A DNA stretch of 64,000 bases, from the NCBI RefSeq assembly GCF_902459465.1, contig NC_047066.1:21951047-22015046 (forward strand), given 5' to 3'. Made by a program: the position numbers and the translations under genes. Positions 33,240 through 44,570 of the stretch are shown here, one piece after another. How positions within the stretch are numbered: the first letter of the stretch is position 1; every line of letters starts with the position of its first letter. Origin of the DNA: Asterias rubens. Its lineage: Eukaryota > Echinodermata > Asteroidea > Forcipulatida > Asteriidae. The notes under the pieces are model-generated. The model was not told the DNA's origin and ran no database searches. It worked only from the letters and a program-made list of their open reading frames with translations.

Positions 33240-35040
33240 GAACAAAAGTAAACCGACACCGGAAACCAATGGCATAGCACCAAAGGCCTGTCGCTCAAGA
33301 AACGACAATGAACCGACATCGGCAACCAGTGACTAGCACCACAGAAATGTCGCTCACGGAACGAAAGTAAACCGACATTGGAAACCAATGGCATAGCACC
33401 ATAGGCCTGACGCTCAAGAAACGACAATGAACCGACATTGGCAACCAGTGACTAGCACCAGAGAAATGTCGCTCAAGGAAGGAAAGTAAACCAACATCGA
33501 AAACCAATGGCATAGCACCAAAGGCCTGTCGCTCAAGAAACGACAATGAACTGATATCGGCAACCAGTGACTAGCACCAGAGAAATGTTGCTCAAGGAAT
33601 GAAAGTAAACCGACATCGGAAACCAATGGCATATAGCACCAAAGGCCTGTCGCTCAAGAAACGACAATGAACCGACATCGGCAACCAGTGACTAGCACCA
33701 GAGAAATGTCGCTCAAGGAACGATAGTAAACCGACATCTGAAACCAATGGCATAGCACCAAAGGCCTGTCGCTCAAGAAACGACAATGAACCGATATCGG
33801 CAACCAGTGACTAGCACTAGAGAAATGTCGCTCAAGAAACGACAATGAACCGATATCGGCAACCAGTGACTAGCACCAGAGAAATGTTGCTCAAGGAACG
33901 AAAGTAAACCGACATCGGAAACCAATGGCATAGCACCAAAGGCCTGTCGCTCAAGAAACGACAATGAACCGACATCGGCAACCAGTGACTAGCACCAGAG
34001 AAATTTCGCTCAAGGAACGAAAGTAAACCGACATCTGAAACCAATGGCATAGCACCAAAGGCCTGTCGCTCAAGAAACGACAATGAACCGATATCGGCAA
34101 CCAGTGACTAGCACCAGAGAAATGTTGCTCAAGGAACGACAATAAACCGACATCGGAAACCAATGGCATAGCACCAAAGGCCTGTCGCTCAAGAAACGAC
34201 AATGAACCGACATCGGCAACAAGTGACTAGCACCAGAGAAATGTCGCTCAAGTAACGACAATAAACCGACATGGGAAACCAATGGCATAGCACCAAAGGC
34301 CTGTCGCTCAAGAAACGACAATGAACCGACATCGGCAACCAGTGACCAGCACCAGAGAAATGTCGCTCAAGGAACGAAAGTAAACCGACATCGGAAACCA
34401 ATGGCATAGCACCAAAGGCCTGTCGCTCAAGAAACGACAATGAACCGACATCGGCAACCAGTGACTAGCGCCAGAGAAAAGGCGCTCAAGGAACAAAAGT
34501 AAACCGACACCGGAAACCAATGGCATAGCACCAAAGGCCTGTCGCTCAAGAAACGACAATGAACCGACATCGGCAACCAGTGACTAGCACCACAGAAATG
34601 TCGCTCACGGAACGAAAGTAAACCGACATTGGAAACCAATGGCATAGCACCATAGGCCTGACGCTCAAGAAACGACAATGAACCGACATTGGCAACCAGT
34701 GACTAGCACCAGAGAAATGTCGCTCAAGGAAGGAAAGTAAACCAACATCGAAAACCAATGGCATAGCACCAAAGGCCTGTCGCTCAAGAAACGACAATGA
34801 ACTGATATCGGCAACCAGTGACTAGCACCAGAGAAATGTTGCTCAAGGAATGAAAGTAAACCGACATCGGAAACCAATGGCATATAGCACCAAAGGCCTG
34901 TCGCTCAAGAAACGACAATGAACCGACATCGGCAACCAGTGACTAGCACCAGAGAAATGTTGCTCAAGGAACGAAAGTAAACCGACATCGGAAACCAATG
35001 GCATAGCACCAAAGGCCTGTCGCTCAAGAAACGACAATGA
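33240..35040. repeat. Second higher-order repeat, offset 1251 bp
   Basis: The run from about 33240 to 33790 recurs at 34491-35041 with the same private variants (GCTCACGGAACG, ATAGGCCTGACGC, GGAAGGAAAG, CATATAGCACC). The offset of 1251 equals 10.5 dimers. It is a second, independent block amplification inside the satellite. Confidence 0.9.
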
Positions 35041-38000
35041 ACCGATATCGGCAATCAGTGACTAGCACTAGAGAAATGTCGTTCAAGGAACATAAGTAAA
35101 CCTACATCGGAAACCAATGGCATAGCACCAAAGGCCTGTCGCTCAAGAAACGACAATGAACCGACATCAGCAACCAGTGACTAGCACCAGAGAAATGTCG
35201 CTCAAAGAACGAAAGTAAACCAACATCGAAAACCAATGGCATAGCACCAAAGGCCTGTCGCTCAAGAAACGACAATTAACCGACATCGGCAACCAGTGAC
35301 TAGCACCAGAGAAATGTCGCTCACGGAACGAAAGTAAACCGACATCGAAACCAATGGCATAGCACCAAAGGCCTGTCGTTCAAGAAACGACAATGAACCG
35401 ACATCGGCAACCAGTGACAAGCACCAGAGAAATGTCGCTCAAGGAACGAAAGTAAACCGACATCGGAAACCAATGGCATAGTACCAAAGGCCTGTCGCTC
35501 AAGAAACGTCAATGAACCGATATCGGCAACCAGTGACTAGCACCAGAGAAATGTTGCTCAAGGAACAAAAGTAAACCGACATCGGAAACCAATGGCATAG
35601 CACCAAAGGCCTGTCGCTCAAGAAACGACAATGAACCGACATCGCCAACCAGTGACTAGCACTAGAGAAAGGTCGCTCAAGGAATGAAAGTAAACCGACA
35701 TCGGAAACCAATGGCATAGCACCAAAGGCCTACCGTTCAAGAAACGACAATGAACCGACATCGGCAACCAGTGACTAGCACCAGAGAAATGTTGCTCAAG
35801 GAACGAAAGTAAACCGACATCGGAAACCAATGGCATAGCACCAAAGGCCTGTCGCTCAAGAAACGACAATGAACCGACATCGGCAACCAGTGACTAGCAC
35901 CAGAGAAATTTCGCTCAAGGAACGAAAGTAAACCGACATCTGAAACCAATGGCATAGCACCAAAGGCCTGTCGCTCAAGAAACGACAATGAACCGATATC
36001 GGCAACCAGTGACTAGCACTAGAGAAATGTCGTTCAAGGAACGTAAGTAAACCGACATCGGAAACCAATGGCATAGCACCAAAGGCCTGTCGCTCAAGAA
36101 ACGACAATGAACCGACATCGGCAACCAGTGACTAGCACCAGAGAAATGTCACTCAAAGAACGACAATGAACCGACATCGGAAACCAATGGCATAGCACCA
36201 AAGGCCTGTCGCTCAAGAAACGACAATGAACTGATATCGGCAACCAGTGACTAGCACCAGAGAAATGTTGCTCAAGGAATGAAAGTAAACCGACATCGGA
36301 AACCAATGGCATAGCACCAAAGGCCTACCGTTCAAGAAACGACAATGAACCGACATCGGCAACCAGTGACTAGCACCAGAGAAATGTTGCTCAAGGAACG
36401 AAAGTAAACCGACATCGGAAACCAATGGCATAGCACCAAAGGCCTGTCGCTCAAGAAACGACACTGAACCGACATCGGCAACCAGTGACTAGCACCAGAG
36501 AAATGTTGCTCAAGGAACGAAAGTAAACCGACATCGGAAACCAATGGCATAGCACCAAAGGCCTGTCGCTCAAGAAACGTCAATGAACCGATATCGGCAA
36601 CCAGTGACTAGCACCAGAGAAATGTTGCTCAAGGAACGAAAGTAAACCGACATTGGAAACCAATGGCATAGCACCAAAGGCCTGTCGCTCAAGAAACGAC
36701 AATGAACCGACATCGGCAACCAGTGACTAGCACCAGAGAAATGTTGCTCAAGGAACGAAAGTAAACCGACATCGGAAACCAATGGCATAGCACCAAAAGC
36801 CTGTCGCTCAAGAAACGACAATGAACCGACATCGGCAACCAGTGACTAGCACCAGAGAAATGTTGCTCAAGGAACGAAAGTAAACCGACATCGGAAACCA
36901 ATGGCATAGCACCAAAGGCCTGTCGCTCAAGAAACGACAATGAACCGATATCGGCAACCAGTGACTAGCACCAGAGAAATGTTGCTCAAGGTACGAAAGT
37001 AAACCGACATCGGAAACCAATGGCATAGCACCAAAGGCCTGTCGCTCAAGAAACGACAATGAACCGACATCGGCAACCAGTGACTAGCACCAGAGAAATT
37101 TCGCTCAAGGAACGAAAGTAAACCGACATCTGAAACCAATGGCATAGCACCAAAGGCCTGTCGCTCAAGAAACGACAATGAACCGATATCGGCAACCAGT
37201 GACTAGCACCAGAGAAATGTTGCTCAAGGAACGAAAGTAAACCGACATCGGAAACCAATGGCATAGCACCAAAAGCCTGTCGCTCAAGAAACGACAATGA
37301 ACCGACATCGGCAACCAGTGACTAGCACCAGAGAAATGTTGCTCAAGGAACGAAAGTAAACCGACATCGGAAACCAATGGCATAGCACCAAAGGCCTGTT
37401 GCTCAAGAAATGACAGTGAATTGACATTGGCAACCAGTGACTAGCACCATATAGGCCTGTTGCTCAAGAAACAAAAGTGAAACCAATGGCATACCACCAA
37501 AGGTCTGTCGCTCAACAAACGGTAATAAACCGACATTGGCAATCGATGACATGCACCGGAGAATTGTCGCTCAAGGAACGAAAGTAAACCGACATCGGAA
37601 ACCAATGGCAAAGCACCAAAGGCATATCGCTCAAGAAACGACAGTGAAGCGACATTGGCAATCAGTGACTTAGCATCAGATAATTGTCGTTCAAGGACCA
37701 AAAGTGAACCGACATCATATCACCAAAGGCTTATCGCTCAAGAAAACGACAGTGAATTGACATCGGCAATCAGTGACTAGAGCACCAGAGGAATGGCAGC
37801 CAAGAAACGAAAGTGAACGACATTGGAAACCAATGGCATACCACCAGAGGCCTGTCGCTCAACAAATAACAGTTAACCGACATTGGCAACTAGCACCAGA
37901 GGCCTGTCGCTCAAGAAACGAAAGTGAACCGACATTGGCAACCAGTGACATGTATAAAAGCCAGTTGCTTAAGAAACGACAGTGAATCGACATTGGCAAC

Positions 38001-38391
38001 CAGTGACATAGCACCAGAGGAATGTTGCTCAAGAAACGACAGTGAACCGGCATCGAATTATTACTGGCAAACCACTAAAGGTCCGTTGCCAAGAAAGGAC
38101 AGTTATTCGAAATTGGCAAACACAGGGAAAACCCATTTGTACTCCTGGTTGGAGAGAAGCAATTAATGCAAAGTGCCTCATTCAAGGACACAATTGTTGC
38201 GACTAACCAGGATTTAGGATTGGAACCCATATTTCGTAAATTACAAAAATTGCGTCCAACGAGGCAGGACTCTAGGCCCAGACATGTAAAATGCCTTTAA
38301 ACAAGAGTAACAACATGCATTCTGCATAATTATTACAGAGCTCCATTCGAGACTGGGGTAAATATTAAAAGTAATCTTGTTATGAACTCGC

Positions 38392-38477
38392 CTTTAACTG
38401 GAGAGTGTAGCTCCTTCATCATCGGCTGGTCTTGGATGGAGATCTACTTGTAGTCAGAGAGCTTTGCAGATGTTAAG
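38392..38477 (-). other. Candidate exon M1 (type b, 86 nt)
   Basis: Minus strand: acceptor TTTGTGATGCAG; the donor is AAAG|GCGAGTT, a GC instead of GT. The 3' half CCAAGACCAGCCGATGATGA and the end CACTCTCCAGTTAAAG match M7 closely; the first half is diverged. The frame that reads PRPA in M3 and M7 gives HPRPADDEGATLSS here and then stops. It lies just beyond the right edge of the satellite. Confidence 0.5.
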
Positions 38478-38689
38478 CTGCATCACAAACAAACAAAAGA
38501 CACAGTTTGTAACAGTTGATGTTAAAAAACATTACCCATCATCAAAACAGTCAAAGTACAGAAAGCTTGCTTCCAAGTCTAGATTTGTGAGAAAAAAAAC
38601 TTTTAATAAAAAATGAGTGAAAAACAACAACAAAAAACTCAAAATTGTAAGCAACAAATGTTTTCAAATAATGTTGTAACCAAGACTTT

Positions 38690-39410
38690 TTTCTCAAGTC
38701 AATTCAAGTGATTATTTCCCAAGTCAAGTTAAGTCAAGTCACAAGTCAAATTTTTGCAAGTCAAGATAAGTCACACGCCAAATAATGTCCCAAAATAAGT
38801 CCACTCTCATTAAGTTGTGACAAACTTGCGATGTGTTATTCAATAATGAAAAATAAATGCATGAGTTTAATAAAATAAGGGGGAAAAATATACTTGACTA
38901 TTAATGACCATGCAGAGACACAAGTAATTTTTGTTTTATGTAGCGATGTATCTTCACTGATAAGACCAAAGCTGTGCAATTTTTGCATTTTTGTTTTTTA
39001 ATTGCCACCAGTACAGTTGTGAAAAACTAAAAACATCATCAACAAGTCAGCACACAACAATCTGTGTGCGTGTGTGTGTGTGTCTGGAAAGTCAGGTGAC
39101 AGTAGTCCGATTGCAGACCGTCCAGTACATACTGGACGTACACCTGCATATGGATGTGAAAACCAGACATGGACCAAAGTGTGGACACAGTCGGTGGAGT
39201 CAATCTCGTGCCTGTTTTATGCACTGGGACTGGGCATGATAACAAACAACATCGTGTGCGGAAGCGACTTGGTTTTTCATGAAGATAATTTGCAAACTGT
39301 ATATTCAAGTCAATTCTAAACTCTCAAGTAATTTTTGCGCAAGTCAAGTCAAGTCGCAAGTCAACAAAATTGGTAACTTGAGTCCAAGTCATTGACTCGA
39401 GTCAACAACA
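38690..39410. repeat. AAGTC-rich low-complexity blocks flanking a GT microsatellite
   Basis: CAAGTCAAGTTAAGTCAAGT-type repeats occur at about 38692-38790 and 39303-39405, with a (GT)n tract at about 39065-39085 between them. The two blocks may be the ends of one element, but no clear inverted termini are seen. Confidence 0.55.
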
Positions 39411-39879
39411 ACTGGTTTCTAGGAACTCATGCATACATACCATTTGGATTGCTGCAATCCAAATATACAACAGTAAAACTTGGAAATGTCATTTGCCTGA
39501 AACAGTTCTCTTGGGGATTGGTGCTGTATGAACTGTATTAATCATTGCTCTATATCTCTCTTCCCAAAAAAGAGTTATCCTGCAAATAGCATGCAATTTT
39601 AAAATAAAAAAATCTATGAACTTGCCTTGATCTTTATGTTCTAAATAAAGCTTACTATAAAAGCACTTTAAAAGCAGACTGAAAAACACAACGCAGTCTG
39701 TCAACTGCAAAATGGCTGTAAGGCTACAGGGAAATGACTGATAATTTGTATTGATGCAAGAAAATGACTCATATTTGTTTTTGGTTAACCCAACCCGGCA
39801 ACAACAATTATGCACACTACTAGACTGCTCTGTTTAGGACCAGAAGTAAATATTACAAGTCATGTTGTTAGAAATTCAC

Positions 39880-40282
39880 CTTGGAATTTTTGTCCAGATG
39901 TGTTGATCCAGCATGCAGGAGAGTTTAGTTCCTCAGCGCTGGCAAAGCTGGTGTCTTGTTTCAGGGTGTCTATGAATGAAAGACATCTTCTCCCACAAGA
40001 AGCCTTGCCTTGATGAGTGGTCTCCAAGAGGATGGTTGGGCAAGCAACAAGCTCAGAGGGGATGAACACAGTGCCCAGCAAACATGAGTCGGTGTTCGCA
40101 GATCTCTCCTGTAGTCTTGCGCCAGCATAGAGGTTGCACTTTCTCATAAGGTCCTGCCAGGAGATGTTTAGGGCCATACGCAGCATCCTGGTGTAGCAAC
40201 CGTCAAGAGACTCCAACGTCTTAGGTTGGTCTTGGACATCTGCTCATTACAGGGTAGATGTAGTTGGAGATAATCAGCCAGA
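39880..40282 (-). pseudogene. Candidate exon M2 invaded by a LINE fragment
   Basis: The right part (about 40216-40282) starts after acceptor GTTTGTGTTCAG and has the family core TATCTCCAACTACATCTACC and TGTCCAAGACCAACCT. The left edge is the usual donor CCAAG|GTGAATTT. Between them lies a minus-strand frame starting ESLDGCYTRMLRMALNISWQ and continuing with SCGRRCLSFIDTLKQDT, which resembles the end of a non-LTR retrotransposon reverse transcriptase ORF (TLESLDG.YTRMLR.ALN.SW). The LINE piece thus replaces most of the exon's 3' half while both splice edges survive. Confidence 0.55.
39890..40216 (-). mobile_element. Non-LTR retrotransposon fragment (reverse transcriptase C-terminal tail)
   Basis: About 110 codons open on the minus strand with the motifs YTRMLRMALN, SWQDLMRKCNLYAG and LLETTHQGK, typical of the region after the reverse transcriptase domain in LINE ORF2. 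It is both 5' and 3' truncated, with no catalytic residues. It sits inside candidate exon M2. Confidence 0.6.
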
Positions 40283-40542
40283 CTGAACACAAACAAAATC
40301 AAATGATATGCAACATATCGAGTTTCAAACTATGATTTAACATTAAAGCATTTATATTGACACTTTTATTAATAAACAATTGAAGGGGAAAGGCATTTAT
40401 ATTGACACTTTCATTCATAAACAATTGAAGGGGAACTATTGAATAGTTTGGTTAACCAAACACAGCAACAAAATTCTGAACAATTACTAAAGAGCTGTAA
40501 TAAGATCAGAAGTAGGGAATAAAAGTATTGTGAGAAATTCAC

Positions 40543-40633
40543 CTTCGACTTGAGAGTGCAGCTTCTGTATCAAAGGCTGGTCTTGGAGATCTACTTGCTG
40601 ATGGGTAGATGTCTTTGTAGATGATGAGCCTTT
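40543..40633 (-). other. Candidate exon M3 (type b, 91 nt)
   Basis: Minus strand: acceptor TTAGTTGTTGCAG, donor CGAAG|GTGAATTT. Two frames are fully open: one reads KGSSSTKTSTHQQVDLQDQP, the other RLIIYKDIYPSASRSPRPAF. The second matches M7 (ISKDIYPSPSRGPRPALD). The survival of two frames in 91 nt is weak evidence by itself. The flanking intron with TTTGCAGCAACAAA is shared with M4, M6 and M7. Confidence 0.55.
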
Positions 40634-40709
40634 CTGCAACAACTAAAAAACAAATCAAACAATTTGCAGCAACAAATAATTGAAAACAGCAACAAAATAG
40701 TAATTGTAT

Positions 40710-40883
40710 GGTTTTACCTCTGCACAGATTAGCACTGTATACTTCTGAGTTGTGTGAACAAATAGCTGGTTTTACCTATGCACAGATTAGCACTGTATAC
40801 TTCTGAGTTGTGTGAAACAATAGCTGGTTTTACCTATGCACAGATTAGCACTGTATACTTCTGAGTTGTGTGACAAAATAGCT
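40710..40883. repeat. 58-bp tandem repeat, 3 copies
   Basis: GCACAGATTAGCACTGTATA and CTTCTGAGTTGTGTGA repeat exactly every 58 bases, with 1-3 changes per unit. The motif AGCACTGTATACT also occurs in the SINE at 42910, so the array may be amplified SINE tail. Confidence 0.9.
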
Positions 40884-41411
40884 GGATGAATCAATGCAAA
40901 AAAAAACCAGTTATTATTAAAAAAAGTAAATGTAATTGGAAGGGGGGTTCAATTGTCTGAAATAGTTCTTGGAAGGGGGGTTCAAATGTCTGAAACAGTT
41001 CTCTTATGAAGTATTGCTGATAGAACTTTGTTTATATATCAGTGAGCTTTCAGATAACTTGCTTTTACCTTTAGTTGTTTAATATTTTCAAGAATAACTG
41101 ATGAAAAGCATTCCAAGCAGCAACATGATAGTTAAACAATGACTGTCAAAATAAAATCTAATCTAGTAAATAATATTTACAATTTAAGTTTATAGCAACA
41201 GTTAAGAATTGCAAACCCCTACAGAAATAGCCCACCACTGAACCTATATCAACTTTGCTTGCCAGAGTTATATAAACATCTTTCAATAATTTGGAAAACT
41301 GCAATAATAATTAATCATATTTACTTCTGGTTAACCCAATACAGCAACCAAAATTCGGCCAATTACTATTTGCTCTGTTCAGGACCAGAACAAAAATAAT
41401 ATAAAACATAT

Positions 41412-41494
41412 CTTTTAGGAATGTAGCTCCTCGAAGGCCGGTCTTGGTCATCGACCTGTGGATGGGTAGATGTCTTTGGAGATGGTGAGACTTT
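41412..41494 (-). other. Candidate exon M4 (type b, 83 nt), donor lost
   Basis: Minus strand: acceptor TTTGTGTTGCAG and the core ATCTCCAAAGACATCTACCC, then CCAAGACCGGCCTTCGAGGA. At the expected donor the sequence is AAAAG|ATATGT, so the GT is missing. In one frame it reads KVSPSPKTSTHPQVDDQDRP and continues open through the dead donor for another 20 codons. It may be skipped in splicing or serve as a terminal exon. Confidence 0.5.
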
Positions 41495-42321
41495 CTGCAA
41501 CACAAATAAACCAAACAATTTGCAGCAACAAAACATTGAAAACAGCTTTAAACATTTAGAATTGTTTGAAGCTTTGCATAGTGTGGATAAATGGAGGAAC
41601 AGATGACTCACAGAAATAGGATGTTGAAAATCAAAACAAGCAACACTAACTCAGAGTTGTTTTTTTTTGGGGGGGGGGGTGGGCAACTGCCTGAAAACAT
41701 TTCTCTGACAGAGTAGTGCTGATATGAATTTTATTCATTAATCAGGGAGCTTTCACGTAGTTTGCTTATTCCTTCAATTTTTTTCTCTATCAATCAATTA
41801 AAACAAAGTGAAGACAACTTAAATTACCAACAGTTAGGAATGTTTCTTTATCTTTTGGTTTAACATGAAGCTCGCTGAGGTACCTTCCCAATATCGTTAA
41901 ATCCAACAGAAACCAAGCTTGTTAGCTCTGAAATGACTGTCAAACAATAAAACAACCAAACAAATAGTTTGGGAGGCAATTCATCCTTACTCACAGCTCA
42001 GAGCTGATTTGCGAAGGACGCTGCAAGAAAGTGTCCAAGAAGTAGGCTGCACTTGGAAGCCAGCCATATTTTCCCGAGGGAGGAGAACCGGATGGTTTGG
42101 AAAACCCTTGTGGCACAGAGGCGAACCAACGAACAACTCAATTCACATATTGCCTTAGCCAGGGTGATGGAAAAGGGCAAGCACTTTACGCACTGTAGCC
42201 ATCCATGGCCCCCTGTACAACATTTACACATCCTTGAATGAATTGTAATGCTACAATGAGACTCTGGTACAGCTTTATTCTAAACAGGTCTTAATATTTA
42301 GTTCACTGTTAGGGAATTCAC

Positions 42322-42416
42322 CTTTTCTGGAGAGTGCAGTTCCTACTTCTGAGGTTGGTCTTGGACACACAATGTACTTGTTGATGGGTAGATGTCTTTG
42401 GAGATGATGAGCCTTT
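42322..42416 (-). other. Candidate exon M6 (type b, 95 nt)
   Basis: Minus strand: acceptor TTTGTTTTGTTGCAG, donor AGAAAAG|GTGAATTC. It has the exact core ATCTCCAAAGACATCTACCC. The frame of M7 reads LIISKDIYPSTSTLCVQDQP and then stops; another frame (SSPKTSTHQQVHCVSKTN) is open to the donor. It is best preserved at the splice edges, less so in the middle. Confidence 0.55.
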
Positions 42417-42909
42417 CTGCAACAAAACAAATCAAACAATTTGCAGCAACAAAACATTGAACAAAGCAAACAAAAAAGCTGGAGGAACCATGCACAACAG
42501 GAATACTATCAAACAAGCAAATTGAATTTGGTGGTGGTGGTGGGGGAGGGGGCAAATGCCTGAAACAATTCTCTTATGAAGTAGTGCCAACATGAACTCT
42601 TTGTATTTGTCAGCTAGCTTTCAGATGACCTGCTTTTACCTTCAGTTGTTTAATACATTCAATTATTCAAAAATAAATTAAGAAAAACATTACAGCAGCA
42701 ACATCATGGTTTATAAATGGGTTATCAGTAAGAAACTAATCTGCAAGTGGCATTTGAAGTACTTTTCAAAAATCTTCCAAACCCCAACGAAAAAACCATA
42801 ACCGAGCAATATAGAAAACACCTACATTAAACCCCACAACAGAACCAGTCAATCTAAGAGATGATAAATTTGCCTCGGGAATCAAAAAATATTAACTTGT
42901 TTTTTATTT

Positions 42910-43095
42910 ATACCCAAACACCAATGTGTGTTAGCACTGTATACTCAGTACTTTCCCGAGTCCTGTGAAAAAATATCACAGGCATATTACTCGGGTGGGA
43001 TTGGAATCCACGACCCTTGCAATTCTAGAGCAGTGTCTAATTACCAACTAGACTACCGAGGTTGCTCGGTAGCTAGAGGCAGTTCGAACATTCAC
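42910..43095 (-). repeat. tRNA-headed SINE, minus strand
   Basis: On the minus strand it begins CTCGGTAGTCTAGTTGGTAA (A-box region), has GGGTCGTGGATTCCAATCCC (B-box region) and a tail with CACAGGACTCGGGAAAGTAC and TGAGTATACAGTGCTAACAC. The same family is present in plus orientation at 46393-46550. I recall this head from sea star genomes. Confidence 0.75.
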
Positions 43096-43252
43096 TACAA
43101 AGCTTTATAAGAAAATCAGACTTTCAACTCTGAAACGATTGTCATACATGGAAATTTCTTTAGTTGAATTGTTCAAACTAGAGCAGCAGTTATTATTACA
43201 GACCGCAATGTTAGACCAGAAGTAATTACTCAAAGTACTTTGGGGGATTCAC

Positions 43253-43343
43253 CTTTAACTGGAGACTGCAGATCCTCTATCTAAGGCTGGTCTTGGACCT
43301 CTACTTGGTGATGGATAGATGTCTTTGGAGATGCTAAACATTG
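43253..43343 (-). other. Candidate exon M7 (type b, 91 nt)
   Basis: Minus strand: acceptor TTTTTGTTGCAG, donor AGTTAAAG|GTGAATCC. It reads MFSISKDIYPSPSRGPRPAL, then DRGSAVSS and a stop next to the donor. The core and the PRPA segment are shared with the plus-strand exons (CLRPA) and with M1 and M3. It is the best-formed member of the 38-43 kb cluster and the first one met when transcribing from the 54-kb promoter candidate. Confidence 0.6.
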
Positions 43344-43384
43344 CTGCAACAAAAACAAACCAAACAATTTGCAACAATAAATGC

Positions 43385-43708
43385 TTAAAGGCAGTGGACA
43401 CTACTACTCAAAATATTTAATAGCATAAAACGTTTCTTGGTAACGAGTAATGGGGAGAGGTTGATAATATAAAACATTGTTAGAAACGGCTCCCTCTGAA
43501 GTTATGTAGTTTTTGAGAAAGAAGTAATTTTCCACAAATTTGATTTCGAGACCTCAGATGTAGAATTTGAGGTCTCAAAATCAAGGTATTTTTTTCTTTT
43601 ATTAATATCTCGCAAATTCCAACGACCGATTGAGCTCATAGGTTTGTTATTTTATGCATATGTTGAGCTTTTTCAACTGAGAAGACTAGTCTTTGACAAT
43701 TACCAAAG
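43385..43708 (+). mobile_element. TTAA MITE family 1, 3' end lost
   Basis: It starts TTAAAGGCAGTGGACACTAC and runs with GGTAACGAGTAATGGGGAGA, GAGACCTCAGATGTAGAATT / TTGAGGTCTCAAAATC to ACAATTACCAAAG, lacking the final TGTCCAGTGCC end. It lies directly after exon M7 in the shared intron. Confidence 0.8.
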
Positions 43709-44570
43709 AAAAAAATATGTTCAAACTCAGACAGCATTGAGCGTGTAATGGCTTTTGTGGAGATAAACAATCTTTTTAAAATGTCCCTTCCCATTAGATA
43801 CACGTACGGACTCTTTTGACAAAAAGCAAATAAATTCAGGCAAACTTTGTTTTTTTAGATGAACCCTTTATTAAACTCATGGTAGAGTTTATACAACTTT
43901 ACTTGTTGCCGTTAAACAGTTTGATTGCAGATAGACTGCTTGTTCTGTCAATATTTTCACAAATTAATTGAGAAAAAAAAAAAAGACTGAAAACAGCAAC
44001 ACAATGGCTGAAGCTGTTATATTGATTAACCACTACTTTAACAGCAAATTTTATTAGATTTTTACTTGCATTAATTCTATCTCATCAGCATACTGTCCCT
44101 GTCTTATAGATCACTCAATTAGTTGGGTCATCTTGAATATGGAGTTGGCTGGCTACCAAGATTGTCCCTGCTAGCTGGAAGTGAAAAGAATATTTTGAAC
44201 CATAAATAATGCAGCTCTCCTTGACAAGAAGCAAAGATTAAAAAAAAAAACTGTTGAGGGGTCTATCAAGAGAATAGTTATCAAGACAGCAACAATAGAC
44301 GTGAGAAAATTTGCGGTGACAAATCTCTTTTGAGTGAGAGTGGTTCTGAAGATAACGGAAGGGCTCAATGTTTCAGACTTCGTCTGTCGTTAGGAGACTG
44401 ATGGAACAATCTGGAACAATCAGCAACAATCTCATGCCTACAATGTATTACCCAGTACTTTCCAAACTGACTTTTAAGAAAGTGTCTTACCTCTGGGAAC
44501 TGCTCCATTATGTTTTGGCCAAAAAAAGATTCAAGTGGAAGACAGTCACCTGTGATTGTTTGGACTCCAT

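Larger units (their letters stand above)
29489..38125. repeat. Satellite array of 119-bp dimers (about 60-bp monomers), 8.6 kb
   Basis: Each 119-bp unit consists of two related half-units, one with GACATCGGCAACCAGTGACT and AGAGAAATGTCGCTCAAGGA, the other with GACATCGGAAACCAATGGCA and AAAGGCCTGTCGCTCAAGAA. About 65 dimers are regular from 29.7 to 37.4 kb. Both edges (29.49-29.70 and 37.4-38.1 kb) consist of more diverged units and single half-units, as expected when homogenisation is strongest in the centre. Minus-strand frames of about 83 codons recur every 119 bases but each breaks because 119 is not a multiple of 3, so they are not genes. Confidence 0.97.

Noticed and set aside
29623..37701. 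Dozens of overlapping minus-strand frames of 63-104 codons starting MSFLERQAFGAMPLV
   Set aside because: They are the 119-bp satellite read in shifting frames. The period is not a multiple of 3, every frame stops after about two units, and there are no splice or promoter signals specific to them.
29489..38125. CRISPR-like array (regular repeats about every 60 bases)
   Set aside because: There are no unique spacers: both half-units are repeated throughout, and the DNA is animal in character.
42053..42241. 62-codon plus-strand frame (REENRMVWKTLVAQRRTNEQL) as a gene
   Set aside because: It looks protein-like but has no family match I can name and no paired splice sites. It could be a transposon scrap, so I left it out of the features.
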